Positions 7,319 through 16,205 of a stretch of 64,000 bases of DNA are shown in pieces. The stretch covers positions 7,874,001 to 7,938,000 of the forward strand of contig NZ_BHZC01000001.1 of assembly GCF_003865135.1 (NCBI RefSeq). Reading direction: 5' to 3'. The notes under the pieces are model-generated. The model was not told the DNA's origin. It did no database searches and was given only the letters and a program-made list of their open reading frames with translations. The position numbers and the translations under genes were made by a program. Position 1 is the first letter of the stretch; the number at the start of each line of letters is the position of its first letter. The stretch is from Streptomyces chrestomyceticus JCM 4735 (GTDB taxonomy: Bacteria > Actinomycetota > Actinomycetes > Streptomycetales > Streptomycetaceae).

Positions 7319-8752
7319 GTGTCCGCACAACAGGATCTCCTGCCGGAGGGTAGTCATGACGGAAATTCTTTCGCCTGTGGGTGCCCCGGGGGCATCGGGA
7401 CCGCAGAGCGTGTGGTCGCGCATCCCGCGTGGCCGGTGCTCAAGGACGCCATCGAGACCATCCGCCCCTGGCAGTCCAAGGACGGCTCGATCGACCTCGA
7501 CGCCGAGGGCGCGCCCGCCGCCGCCGACGTCCGGCGCGAGGTGGAGCGCGCCATATCGGCCATCGAGGAGCTGGCGCCGCTCCTCCCGCACGACGCCGCC
7601 TACCACCGGGCGCTCGTGGCGGACCTGCGCCGCTGGGCCGACGGCGGCTTCGCCGTGCCCGACTTCCTCGACTCGCTGCTCGCCTTCCAGCCCGCGCGGG
7701 AGCGCGTCGACGGCCTCCAGCACCTGGTCGTCTTCCCCATGTACACGCAGAACGGCAACCCGGACCGCAACTTCGAGGCGGTCGTGCTGCGCATGGTGTG
7801 GCCCGAGTGGCTGGCGGAGCTGGAGCGCACCCGTTATGACAACCCGCTGTTCTGCGGCATCACCTTCGAGGACTTCACCGCCGGGTACGACACCAACTCG
7901 GCCGTCCTCTTCCCGGAGACCATCGCCGTGCGCGAGGCGCCCGAGCGCTTCACCTGGGGCGGCATCTTCTGCGACCGGGAGGCCGCCCGCTTCCGCCGGG
8001 TCAGCGAGGCCGCCGTCGAGACGCTGGGCGTCGAACTGCCCGCCGACATTCGCGAGATGCTCGCCGACCAGGACCGCTGCCAGCAGGCGTTCGTGCTCTG
8101 GGACATGGTCCACGACCGCACCCACAGCCACGGCGACCTGCCGTTCGACCCCTTCATGATCAAGCAGCGGCAGCCGTTCTGGATGTACGGCCTGGAGGAG
8201 CTGCGCTGCGACCTGACCGCCTTCAGGGAGGCCGTCAAGCTGGAGGCCGAGGGCTTCCGCCAGGCCCGCGACGTCCAGTACGCGGTGATCTTCGACCGGA
8301 TGTTCCGCTTCCCGGTCACCGGCGACCGGGTGCGCAACTACGACGGCCTCGGCGGTCAGCTCCTCTTCGCGTACCTGCACCAGCACGACGTCGTACGCTG
8401 GACGGACAACACCCTCCACATCGACTGGGAGCGCGCCCCGCAGGTCACCAACCAGTTGTGCGGCGAGATCGAGAAGCTCTACCGGGACGGCATCGACCGC
8501 CCCAAGCTGGTCCACTGGTTCGCCGCCTACGACCTCGTCTCCACCTACCTCCCCCCGCACCCCGGCTCCGTCTGGGCCAAGGGCCCCGACGCGCTCGACC
8601 TCGACAAGCCGCCGCGCAAGCTGGTCGACGACGTCCTGCCGGACGAGTTCCCGCTGAGCATGTTCTACGAGGCTCTCGCCAAGAAACTGCGCGGCGTGAT
8701 TGCCTCCACCAAGGGCATCACGGCCGGAAGCGACGTACTGGCGGCGGTGTGA
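7319..8752 (+). CDS. DUF6421 family protein (N-terminus probably frameshifted)
   Basis: The open frame from GTG 7319 gives 477 residues. From about residue 29 on (AERVVAHPAWPVLKDA...) the protein looks like the conserved actinobacterial DUF6421 family: a soluble protein with LQHLVVFPMYTQNGNPDRN, VLWDMVHDRTHSHGDLPFDPFM and RQPFWMYGLEELRCDL, rich in His/Asp/Glu that could bind a metal. No catalytic function is established. The best start signal is not in this frame: ATG 7356 (MTEILSPVGAP) has GGAGGG six bases upstream, and adding one base to the C4G5 run at 7384-7392 joins it to the conserved frame. The first 28 residues of the open frame are therefore doubtful. First gene of a run with an SDR gene (48 bases on) and an aldolase-like gene. 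Confidence 0.82.
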   Translation: MSAQQDLLPEGSHDGNSFACGCPGGIGTAERVVAHPAWPVLKDAIETIRPWQSKDGSIDLDAEGAPAAADVRREVERAISAIEELAPLLPHDAAYHRALVADLRRWADGGFAVPDFLDSLLAFQPARERVDGLQHLVVFPMYTQNGNPDRNFEAVVLRMVWPEWLAELERTRYDNPLFCGITFEDFTAGYDTNSAVLFPETIAVREAPERFTWGGIFCDREAARFRRVSEAAVETLGVELPADIREMLADQDRCQQAFVLWDMVHDRTHSHGDLPFDPFMIKQRQPFWMYGLEELRCDLTAFREAVKLEAEGFRQARDVQYAVIFDRMFRFPVTGDRVRNYDGLGGQLLFAYLHQHDVVRWTDNTLHIDWERAPQVTNQLCGEIEKLYRDGIDRPKLVHWFAAYDLVSTYLPPHPGSVWAKGPDALDLDKPPRKLVDDVLPDEFPLSMFYEALAKKLRGVIASTKGITAGSDVLAAV

Positions 8753-8799
8753 GCGCCGGCGGTACCGAAGGCACGCCGGAGCACGAGGAGACGAGGAAG

Positions 8800-9561
8800 A
8801 TGAGTACTGCGACCAACGGCCAGGGACTTCTGGAAGGCGCGGTCATCGCGGTGGCCGGGGCGGCCGGCCCCGCGGGGCGGGCGACGCTGCTGCGGCTCGC
8901 CGAGGCGGGGGCGACCGTGGTCGCCGCCGACGCGGACGCCGCGCGGCTGGCGGAGGCCGTGGACGCCGCGCGGTACGCGCACGGCGGCGCCACCGTCACC
9001 GGCGACACCGTGGACCTGCTGGATCTGGACGCGACCCGCGGCTGGGCCGACCGTACGGAGAAGGAGTTCGGCCGGATCGACGGCCTGGTGCACCTGGTCG
9101 GCGGCTGGCGCGGCTCCGCCTCCTTCGCGGAGACCGACCTCGCGGACTGGGACCTGCTGGAGAAGCTGCTCATCCGTACGGTCCAGCACACCTCGCTCGC
9201 CTTCCAGGGCCCGCTGGAGCGGTCCGGGAACGGCCGGTACCTGCTGGTCAGCGCGGCGGGCGCGAGCAAGCCGACCGCCGGGAACGCCGCGTACGCCGCG
9301 TCCAAGGCGGCCGCCGAGGCGTGGACGCTGGCCCTCGGCGACGCCTTCCGCAAGGCCGGGGGCGAGGACGGTCCGAAGGCGGCGGCTGCCATCCTGGTGG
9401 TCAAGGCGCTCGTCAACGACCAGATGCGCGCCGAGCGCCCGAATGCCAAGTTCGCGGGCTTCACGGACGTCAAGGACCTGGCCCAGGCCGTCAGCGGCGT
9501 CTGGGAGCGGCCCGCCCAGGAAGTGAATGGACAGCGTCTGTGGCTGACCCCCGAAGCGTGA
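8800..9561 (+). CDS. Short-chain dehydrogenase/reductase family protein
   Basis: 253 residues of Rossmann fold. The nucleotide-binding glycine turn is VAGAAGPAGRA, a variant of the usual GxxxGxG. NAG-type strand is replaced by HLVGGWRG. The catalytic Tyr-x-x-x-Lys is present as YAASK with an upstream serine strand (LLVSAAG). It should use NAD(P)(H), but the substrate is unknown. ATG at 8800 is preceded by GAGGA. The stop overlaps the GTG start of the aldolase-like gene (GTGA), so it is translationally coupled to it. Family members travel with DUF6421 and the aldolase gene, suggesting a shared pathway; that link is inference from context. Confidence 0.85.
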   Translation: MSTATNGQGLLEGAVIAVAGAAGPAGRATLLRLAEAGATVVAADADAARLAEAVDAARYAHGGATVTGDTVDLLDLDATRGWADRTEKEFGRIDGLVHLVGGWRGSASFAETDLADWDLLEKLLIRTVQHTSLAFQGPLERSGNGRYLLVSAAGASKPTAGNAAYAASKAAAEAWTLALGDAFRKAGGEDGPKAAAAILVVKALVNDQMRAERPNAKFAGFTDVKDLAQAVSGVWERPAQEVNGQRLWLTPEA

Positions 9562-10628
9562 CCGAACGGCAGACCGACGCCCGGCGGCGCCACGACCCGG
9601 CGGTACGCGGCTTCGCCAGCGACAACTACGCCGGCGCCCACCCCGAGGTGCTGGCGGCCCTCGCCCTCGCCAACGGCGGCCACCAGGTCGCCTACGGCGA
9701 GGACGAGTACACCGAAGCGCTCCAGCGGACCGTTCGCAGCCACTTCGGGCAGACCGCCGAGGCGTTCCCGGTCTTCAACGGCACCGGCGCCAACGTCGTC
9801 GCCCTCCAGGCGATGACCGACCGCTGGGGCGCGGTGATCTGCGCCGACACCGCGCACATCCACGTGGACGAGTGCGGCGCCCCCGAGCGGGTCGGCGGCC
9901 TGAAGCTGCTGACCGTACCGACCGAGGACGGCAAGCTCACCCCGGAGCTGATCGACCGCGAGGCGTACGGCTGGGACGACGAGCACCGCGCGATGCCGCA
10001 GGTCGTCTCGATCGCCCAGAACACCGAGCTGGGCACGGTCTACACCCCCGACGAGGTGCGGGCCATCTGCGAGCACGCCCACGAGCGCAACATGCTGGTG
10101 CACCTGGACGGGTCGCGGATCGCCAACGCGGCGGCGTCGCTGGACGTACCGATGCGGGCGTTCACGAACGCGGTCGGCGTGGACGTGCTCTCGCTGGGCG
10201 GCACGAAGAACGGGGCGCTGTTCGGCGAGGCCGTGGTCGTGATCAACCCGGACGCGGTGCGGGCGATGAAGCACGTACGCAAGATGTCCATGCAGCTCGC
10301 CTCCAAGATGCGTTTCATATCCGTGCAGTTGGAGGCGCTGCTCACGCGCGACCTCTGGCTGCGCAACGCCCGGCACGCCAACAGCATGGCCCAGCGGCTC
10401 GCCGCCGGCGTCCGCGAGGTGGACGGCGTGGAGATCCTCTATCCCGTCCAGGCCAACGCCGTCTTCGCGCGCCTGCCGCACGACGTCACCGAGCGGCTGC
10501 AGAAGCGCTACCGCTTCTACTTCTGGGACGAGGCCGCGGGCGACGTCCGCTGGATGTGCTCCTTCGACACGACGGAGGAGGACGTGGACGGCATGCTGGC
10601 CGCGCTGCGCGAGGAGATGGGCCGCTGA
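9558..10628 (+). CDS. Threonine-aldolase-like PLP enzyme (beta-eliminating lyase family)
   Basis: 356 residues, fold type I PLP enzyme. ASDNYAGAHPEVLAAL at the N-terminus and HLDGSRIANAA (Asp binding the PLP ring nitrogen) are present, and LSLGGTKNGA holds the Schiff-base lysine, all as in low-specificity L-threonine aldolases. The likely reaction is retro-aldol cleavage of a beta-hydroxy amino acid to glycine and an aldehyde. GTG at 9558 overlaps the SDR stop codon. No strong ribosome site, so expression probably depends on coupling. It is followed by a strong 15-bp hairpin at 10659. Confidence 0.88.
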   Translation: MTERQTDARRRHDPAVRGFASDNYAGAHPEVLAALALANGGHQVAYGEDEYTEALQRTVRSHFGQTAEAFPVFNGTGANVVALQAMTDRWGAVICADTAHIHVDECGAPERVGGLKLLTVPTEDGKLTPELIDREAYGWDDEHRAMPQVVSIAQNTELGTVYTPDEVRAICEHAHERNMLVHLDGSRIANAAASLDVPMRAFTNAVGVDVLSLGGTKNGALFGEAVVVINPDAVRAMKHVRKMSMQLASKMRFISVQLEALLTRDLWLRNARHANSMAQRLAAGVREVDGVEILYPVQANAVFARLPHDVTERLQKRYRFYFWDEAAGDVRWMCSFDTTEEDVDGMLAALREEMGR

Positions 10629-10658
10629 CCCGGCCCGGGGCCGTCAACTGAATGATTA

Positions 10659-10698
10659 TGCGCCCGACCGGAAAATCAATTGCTTCCGGTCGGGCGCA
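10659..10698. terminator. Perfect 15-bp inverted repeat between aldolase-like and transglutaminase-like genes
   Basis: TGCGCCCGACCGGAA (10659-10673) pairs without mismatch with TTCCGGTCGGGCGCA (10684-10698) around the A/T-rich loop AATCAATTGC. It ends 18 bases before the next ATG. It may terminate the DUF6421 operon, but its closeness to the next start means an operator or attenuator role is also possible. Confidence 0.6.
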
Positions 10699-10716
10699 TC
10701 GTTAGGGTGACGGCGC

Positions 10717-11321
10717 ATGGAGCTGATCCAGTACGAGCCCGAGATGTCTGCCTACCTCGTCGCTGACGAGGTGGTCGACCACGAGCACGCCGTCGTACGC
10801 GGCATCGCCCGGCGGCTGCGCTCCGCGACGTCCGACGCATACTCATACGCCGAGGCGGCGTTCACGTATGTCCGCGACACGATCCCGCACAGCGCCGACT
10901 CCGGGGACCCGCGGGTCACCTGGCGCGCCTCCGACGTCCTGGAGCAGCGCACCGGCATCTGCTTCGCCAAGGCGCACGCCCTGGCGGCCCTGCTGCGCGC
11001 CGAAGGCATCCCGGCCGCGCTGTGCTACCAGAAGCTGGACACCGCGCACGGGCTGATCGCGCTCAAGCTGCCGGGGGAGCGGCGCTGGGCGCGGCAGGAC
11101 CCTCGGGGAACAAGCCCGGGGTCGACGCGCAGTTCCGCCTCGACCGGGAGCAGCTCGCCTGGCCCGTCCGGCCGGAGCTGGGGGAGGCGGACTGTCCGTG
11201 GCTCTTCGCCGAGCCGCACCCCGCCGTGCTGCGCTGCCTCCAGGAGGCCGTCGACCGCCCTCATCTGTGGGAGCTGCTGCCGACCGCCCTGGAGATGCCC
11301 GAGGCGTGCCGGCAGGCATGA
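10717..11321 (+). pseudogene. Transglutaminase-like protein, split by a one-base frameshift
   Basis: ATG 10717 opens MELIQYEPEMSAYL and continues through QRTGICFAKAHALAALLRA, which holds the catalytic Cys of transglutaminase-core proteins, and DTAHGLIAL with the His. The frame then derails after QDPRG at the G4 run 11105-11108. Adding one G restores QDPRGNKPGVDAQF, with the expected Asp, and the +2 frame continues to a stop at 11321 (ending ALEMPEACRQA). Restored length about 201 residues, normal for this family. The unrepaired frame would run to 11763 antisense to the acyltransferase, with no homology. Either a sequencing error or a real, recent disruption. Probably a cysteine protease or amide-transfer fold enzyme; target unknown. 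Confidence 0.78.
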
Positions 11322-11342
11322 CCGCGGCGCGTCAGCCGTGTC

Positions 11343-12056
11343 TCAGGCGGTCGCGCCCGGTACGGGAGCCGTGCCGCCGAGGTGGGCCGGGACCCACCAG
11401 GTGTCCTCCGGGCCCTTGGGACGGACCGGGTACGCGCGCTGTGCCGCTTCCAGGAGGTCCTGTACACGGGACCGCAGCCGGTCGGTGATCTTCTCCGTCT
11501 GCTCGTCCGGCGACGCCTCGACCGGCTCGCCGACCCGGATGGTGATCGGGAAGTGGTTACGGCCCAGGTCCCGCTTGTGCCCCTTGGTCCACAGCCGCTG
11601 GGTGCCCCACAGCGCCATCGGCAGGAGCGGCACCCCCGCCTCCTGCGCCAGCCGGGCCGCGCCCGACTTGAAGGTCTTCAGGGTGAAGGACTCCGAGATC
11701 GTCGCTTCCGGGAAGACCCCGATGATCTCGCCGCCGCTCAGCGCGCTCAGCGCGTGCTTGTAGGCGTGCACACCCTGCGTGCGGTCCACCGGGATGTGCT
11801 TCATCGCGCGCATCAGCGGACCCGACACCTTGTGCCGGAAGACCGACTCCTTGGCCATGAAGCGCACCAGGCGCTTGGCGGGGCGGGCGGCCAGTCCGCA
11901 GAAGATGAAATCCAGGTATCCGATGTGGTTGCTCACCAGGACCGCGCCGCCGCGCCGGGGGATGTTGTCGGCCCCCGCGATGTCGAACTTCAGGTCGAGC
12001 GCCTTGAACGCCGCGCGAGCGGCGCCGATGACGGGCGGGTAGACGAGCTCTGCCAT
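11343..12056 (-). CDS. 1-acyl-sn-glycerol-3-phosphate acyltransferase (PlsC-like)
   Basis: 237 residues. Motif I SNHIGYLD gives the HxxxxD catalytic pair; motif III FPEATISES replaces the usual FPEGT with FPEAT; motif II and IV regions (MKHIPVDR, VPLLPMALWG) are visible. The expected reaction is acyl transfer from acyl-CoA or acyl-ACP to lysophosphatidate or a related lysophospholipid at the inner membrane face. Ala in FPEA-T is a tolerated variant in Streptomyces members. ATG 12056 lies about 50 bases from a TTACG-N4-CGTAA palindrome that may control it. It faces the transglutaminase-like gene end to end. Confidence 0.88.
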   Translation of the reverse strand: MAELVYPPVIGAARAAFKALDLKFDIAGADNIPRRGGAVLVSNHIGYLDFIFCGLAARPAKRLVRFMAKESVFRHKVSGPLMRAMKHIPVDRTQGVHAYKHALSALSGGEIIGVFPEATISESFTLKTFKSGAARLAQEAGVPLLPMALWGTQRLWTKGHKRDLGRNHFPITIRVGEPVEASPDEQTEKITDRLRSRVQDLLEAAQRAYPVRPKGPEDTWWVPAHLGGTAPVPGATA

Positions 12057-12381
12057 GTCGGGGACCCCTTTTCTGTGCCTGGGGAGGGTTCTCCCGGCGA
12101 AGAAGTTACGCAGCCGTAAGTATGCGGCTTTCGGGAGATCGTGCCCGATCGGCGGCCCAGGGGCTACCGTACGGGACCCCGCTGCCGGGAGATTCTCGTC
12201 ACGTGGCGGTCACACCGTCCAGTTGCCCGGTGCGGGTGGAGGTACACCTCGCGCCCGGCGGGAATGAACGCGGCCCCGCGGACGCTGCACCCGTCGACGA
12301 CAGGACCGATGGTGTGCGGCGCCGCCCCGCGGCAGCGGGCTTCCCCGGCGCGCCGCGCACCGGCGCGAGAGAGGGTGACGC
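12057..12381. other. 325-base region between divergent acyltransferase and thioredoxin genes
   Basis: No gene supported. It holds the palindrome at 12106-12119 described separately and, near the thioredoxin start, a GAGAGGG ribosome site. The rest shows no further clear signal. Confidence 0.5.
12106..12119. promoter_or_regulatory. Palindrome TTACG-CAGC-CGTAA, candidate TetR-type operator
   Basis: A perfect 5-bp inverted repeat with a 4-base spacer lies 50 bases upstream of the acyltransferase start. The shape TTAC-N6-GTAA fits operators of TetR-type regulators; the binding protein is unknown. Confidence 0.4.
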
Positions 12382-12714
12382 GTGCGAGGGCAGGACGTGG
12401 GGACGCGGCTGGGCGCCGCCGAGGTCGGCGCCGGACTGGGGGAGCGGGCCACGCTCGTGCAGTTCTCCAGCGCCTTCTGCCAGCCCTGCCGGGCCACTCG
12501 GCGCACCCTGGCCGAGGTGGCCGGCATGGTGGACGGCGTGGCGCACGTCGAGATCGACGCGGAGGCGCACCTGGACCTGGTGCGGACGCTGCGGATCGAG
12601 CGCACGCCCACGGTGCTGGTGCTCGACGGGGACGGCGCGGTGGTGCGCCGGGCCGCCGGACAGCCCCGCAAGGCCGATGTCATCGCCGCCCTGGGGGCCG
12701 CGGTCCGTGATTGA
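12382..12714 (+). CDS. Thioredoxin-family protein
   Basis: 110 residues, one thioredoxin domain. Active site is FCQPCRAT (CxxC = CQPC, unlike CGPC of housekeeping thioredoxins), followed by HVEIDAEAHLDLVRTLRIERTPTVLVLDGDG, which contains the cis-Pro preceded by Thr. No signal peptide, so cytoplasmic. The different CxxC implies a changed redox potential or a specific partner; none is visible beside it. GTG 12382 has GAGAGGG upstream. Confidence 0.85.
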   Translation: MRGQDVGTRLGAAEVGAGLGERATLVQFSSAFCQPCRATRRTLAEVAGMVDGVAHVEIDAEAHLDLVRTLRIERTPTVLVLDGDGAVVRRAAGQPRKADVIAALGAAVRD

Positions 12715-12924
12715 TCTCCCAGATGCCCGGCGTCACTTGACTGCCCGGCACACGCATCGTCAGGGTGACGTCATGCGGTCAGGCACCCTCCTTCGCGCAC
12801 GCGCGTACGCGGACCTCCGGCGCACCGTTCGGGCGCGCTGTCCCGGCGCGTGAGCAGCGACGACTTCGGCCGCGCCGGCGACGGCGCCGCTCCGGCCCGT
12901 ACACCACGGCAGAAGGACACCTCC

Positions 12925-13449
12925 ATGACGGCACCAGCCGCCCTCGGTACGCCCCGTTCCGCCACTCCCGACCTGCTGCGCTCCGTCTTCCGGCAGCACG
13001 CGGCGGGCGTCGCCGTGATCACCGCGCCGGGCGCCCGCCCGGTCGGCTTCACCGCCACCTCCCTGACCTCGGTGGCCGCCGACCCGCCGCTGCTGTCCTT
13101 CGGCATCAGCACCGGCTCCTCCAGTTGGGCCACGGTCTCCGAGGCCGGGTACGTCGGCGTGCACATACTGGGCGAGCACCAGCGGGAGCTGGCCGCCACC
13201 TTCGCGCGGAGCGGCGCCGACCGCTTCGCCGCGCCGACCTCCTGGCGCCCCGGCCCGTACGGCGTGCCGCTGCTGGACGGCGTGCTGGCCTGGCTGGTCT
13301 GCGAGGTGGTGGCCCGGGTGCCCGCCGGTGATCACCGCATCGTGCTCGGCCAGGTCGTCGAGGGCGACCCGGAGGGGTACGCCGGCACGGCCGGCCGCAG
13401 CCGCCCGCTGCTCTACCACGAGGGCCGCTTCAACGCCCTGCGCGACTGA
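12925..13449 (+). CDS. Flavin reductase-like (FMN-binding split barrel) protein
   Basis: 174 residues matching the flavin reductase/RutF-like domain: FRQHAAGVAVITA, then GFTATSLTSVAADPPLLSFGIS (FMN phosphate and ring contacts), and HRIVLGQVVEG toward the end. Such proteins reduce FMN/FAD with NAD(P)H for a partner monooxygenase. No monooxygenase is adjacent, so the partner is unknown. ATG 12925 has AAGGA seven bases upstream; a frame open to 12850 is not needed. It lies upstream of etfBA but 262 bases away, probably a separate unit. Confidence 0.83.
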   Translation: MTAPAALGTPRSATPDLLRSVFRQHAAGVAVITAPGARPVGFTATSLTSVAADPPLLSFGISTGSSSWATVSEAGYVGVHILGEHQRELAATFARSGADRFAAPTSWRPGPYGVPLLDGVLAWLVCEVVARVPAGDHRIVLGQVVEGDPEGYAGTAGRSRPLLYHEGRFNALRD

Positions 13450-13589
13450 CCCGCCGCGGGGGTGCGCCGGGCGGCCGTCTCAACGCTCCGCGCACCCCGC
13501 CGGTTCCGGCTGCGCGCCTCTTCCACCCCATCGGTGTCCGTTGGCAACGTCACAGTTCAACGGCCTTGCTTCCGGGGAATGGGGTGGAT

Positions 13590-13603
13590 GTACTGGCGAG
13601 TAA
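13590..13603. promoter_or_regulatory. GTAC-TGGCGA-GTAA site upstream of etfB
   Basis: The site resembles the TTAC-N6-GTAA palindrome at 12106 with one mismatch (TACT-N4-AGTA is its perfect core). It lies 109 bases before etfB and next to an A/T-rich TAATATTTC that could be a promoter element. Regulator unknown. Confidence 0.35.
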
Positions 13604-13711
13604 TATTTCGGTGGGCGCGGGAGACCCGTCCGACCGGAAGCCGCCCCAACAGGCGCCTATGCTGCCAGCACAAGGCAGTTCGGAAGAGTCGAAGCAGGTA
13701 GGAGAGCCGGC

Positions 13712-14500
13712 GTGAGCCTGAGGATCGTTGTCTGTGTGAAGTACGTGCCCGACGCCACCGGCGACCGGCACTTCGCCGAGGACCTGACCGTCGACCGCGA
13801 CGACGTGGACGGCCTGCTCTCGGAGCTCGACGAGTACGCGGTCGAGCAGGCCCTGCAGATCAAGGAAGCCGCCGACGGCGACGCGGAGATCACGGTCCTG
13901 ACCGTCGGCCCCGAGGACGCCAACGACGCGCTGCGCAAGGCCCTGTCGATGGGCGCCGACAAGGGTGTGCACGTCGAGGACGACGACCTGCACGGCACCG
14001 ACGCGCTCGGCACCTCCCTCGTACTTGCCAAGGCCGTCGAGAAGACCGGCTACGACCTGGTCGTCTGCGGCATGGCCTCCACCGACGGCACCATGGGCGT
14101 GCTGCCCGCGCTGCTCGCCGAGCGCCTGGGCGTGCCGCAGGTGACCCAGCTCTCCGAGGTCTCCGTGGACGGCGGCGTCGTCAAGGGCCGCCGGGACGGT
14201 GACACCGCCACCGAGCACCTGGAGGCGTCGCTGCCGGCCGTCGTGTCGGTCACCGACCAGTCCGGCGAGGCCCGTTACCCCTCCTTCAAGGGCATCATGG
14301 CCGCCAAGAAGAAGCCGGTGGAGTCGCTGGACCTGGACGACCTGGACATCGAGGCGGACGAGGTCGGCCTGGAGGGCGCCTGGACCAAGGTCGAGGAAGC
14401 GGCCGAGCGTCCCGCCCGTACCGCGGGCACGATCGTCAAGGACGAGGGCGAGGGCGGCAAGCAGCTCGCCGAGTTCCTCGCGGGCCAGAAGTTCATCTGA
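13712..14500 (+). CDS. etfB: Electron transfer flavoprotein beta subunit
   Basis: 262 residues. The N-terminus LRIVVCVKYVPD, the AMP-binding region (VVCGMASTDGTMGVLPALLAERLGVPQVTQL) and the C-terminal recognition loop region (PSFKGIMAAKKKPVESLDL) match EtfB; length is normal. With EtfA it accepts electrons from acyl-CoA dehydrogenases in fatty-acid and amino-acid oxidation and hands them on to ETF:quinone oxidoreductase. GTG 13712 has GGAGAG upstream. Followed after 57 bases by etfA on the same strand. Confidence 0.95.
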   Translation: MSLRIVVCVKYVPDATGDRHFAEDLTVDRDDVDGLLSELDEYAVEQALQIKEAADGDAEITVLTVGPEDANDALRKALSMGADKGVHVEDDDLHGTDALGTSLVLAKAVEKTGYDLVVCGMASTDGTMGVLPALLAERLGVPQVTQLSEVSVDGGVVKGRRDGDTATEHLEASLPAVVSVTDQSGEARYPSFKGIMAAKKKPVESLDLDDLDIEADEVGLEGAWTKVEEAAERPARTAGTIVKDEGEGGKQLAEFLAGQKFI

Positions 14501-14557
14501 GCCCCCGGAAACCCGTCCGCACCACCGCCCTCACTTTTCCCGCAGGAGTGCAATCCC

Positions 14558-15520
<963 letters not shown>

Positions 15521-15563
15521 CCCCGCGGGGCACGGCGGGTCCGTGCCGTGCCACCCGTGACGA

Positions 15564-15603
15564 GCCCAGGGCCCGTACGCGCCTCCGCGTACGGGCCCTG
15601 GGC
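15564..15603 (+). terminator. Strong terminator after etfA
   Basis: An 18-bp perfect stem (15564-15581 with 15586-15603, GCCCAGGGCCC...GGGCCCTGGGC) around a CCTC loop is followed by CTTTC. It closes the etfBA operon. Confidence 0.85.
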
Positions 15604-15725
15604 CTTTCGCGGTGCCGGGGCCTACGTCCCGCACGCGGGGACGTTAGGCCCGGGTTCCGGGCCGCCGGGCGGGCACACCGAGGGTGCCGGATCCCGACCG
15701 CGGCACCGAAGGGAAGACCCGCACG

Positions 15726-16205
15726 ATGCCCCTGCCCCACGCCCCGACCGACGCCCCTGGCGGCGCTCCGACCGGCGCCCCGGCCGACCCCTGCGTCCGC
15801 GCCCTGCGGATGCGGCTGCCGACGGGCCCGCAGGCTCCCCGCCTGGCCCGGGAGTCGGTCAGCGCCGTCCTGGACCCCGATCGCTACGCGCTCGGCGACG
15901 GCCAGGTCTGCCTGTCCGAGGTGGTCGCCAACGCCGTACGTCACTCCACCGCGCCCGAGATCCCGCTGATGCTGATCGGCGAGCCGGACGGCAGCCTCTT
16001 CGCGGCGGTCCGGGACACCGCCCGTACGGTGCCGATGGCCACCGGCACCCAGGACGAGCCGCTGGCCGAGGACGGCCGGGGCCTGGAACTCCTGGGCGCC
16101 CTCGCGGACGGCTGGGGCTTCGACCGGACGCGCTCCGGGAAGTGGGTGTGGTTCCGCGTGCGCCACCCGCGCTCGGCCATGTCCGGCGGGCCGGTGAGCG
16201 CGTGA
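15726..16205 (+). CDS. ATP-binding anti-sigma-factor-like protein (RsbW type)
   Basis: 159 residues, a GHKL ATPase domain: N box LSEVVANAVRHS, G1-like region DEPLAEDGRGLELL, and a closing WGFDRTRSGKWVWFRV. In the family such proteins bind a SigB/F-group sigma factor or phosphorylate an antagonist. The next gene is such a sigma factor and starts inside the stop codon (TGATG), so an anti-sigma role for it is likely (inference). Start at ATG 15726; the N-terminal 30 residues are low-complexity Pro/Ala/Gly. A GTG at 15684 is an alternative. Confidence 0.8.
   Translation: MPLPHAPTDAPGGAPTGAPADPCVRALRMRLPTGPQAPRLARESVSAVLDPDRYALGDGQVCLSEVVANAVRHSTAPEIPLMLIGEPDGSLFAAVRDTARTVPMATGTQDEPLAEDGRGLELLGALADGWGFDRTRSGKWVWFRVRHPRSAMSGGPVSA

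Noticed and set aside
6893..8560. Minus-strand frame opposite DUF6421
   Set aside because: Antisense shadow of a conserved protein, low complexity.
8718..10481. Minus-strand frame opposite SDR and aldolase-like genes
   Set aside because: Antisense shadow; the plus strand holds the catalytic motifs.
11109..11763. Extension of the transglutaminase-like frame to 11763
   Set aside because: It follows a frameshift and runs antisense through the acyltransferase gene without similarity to anything.
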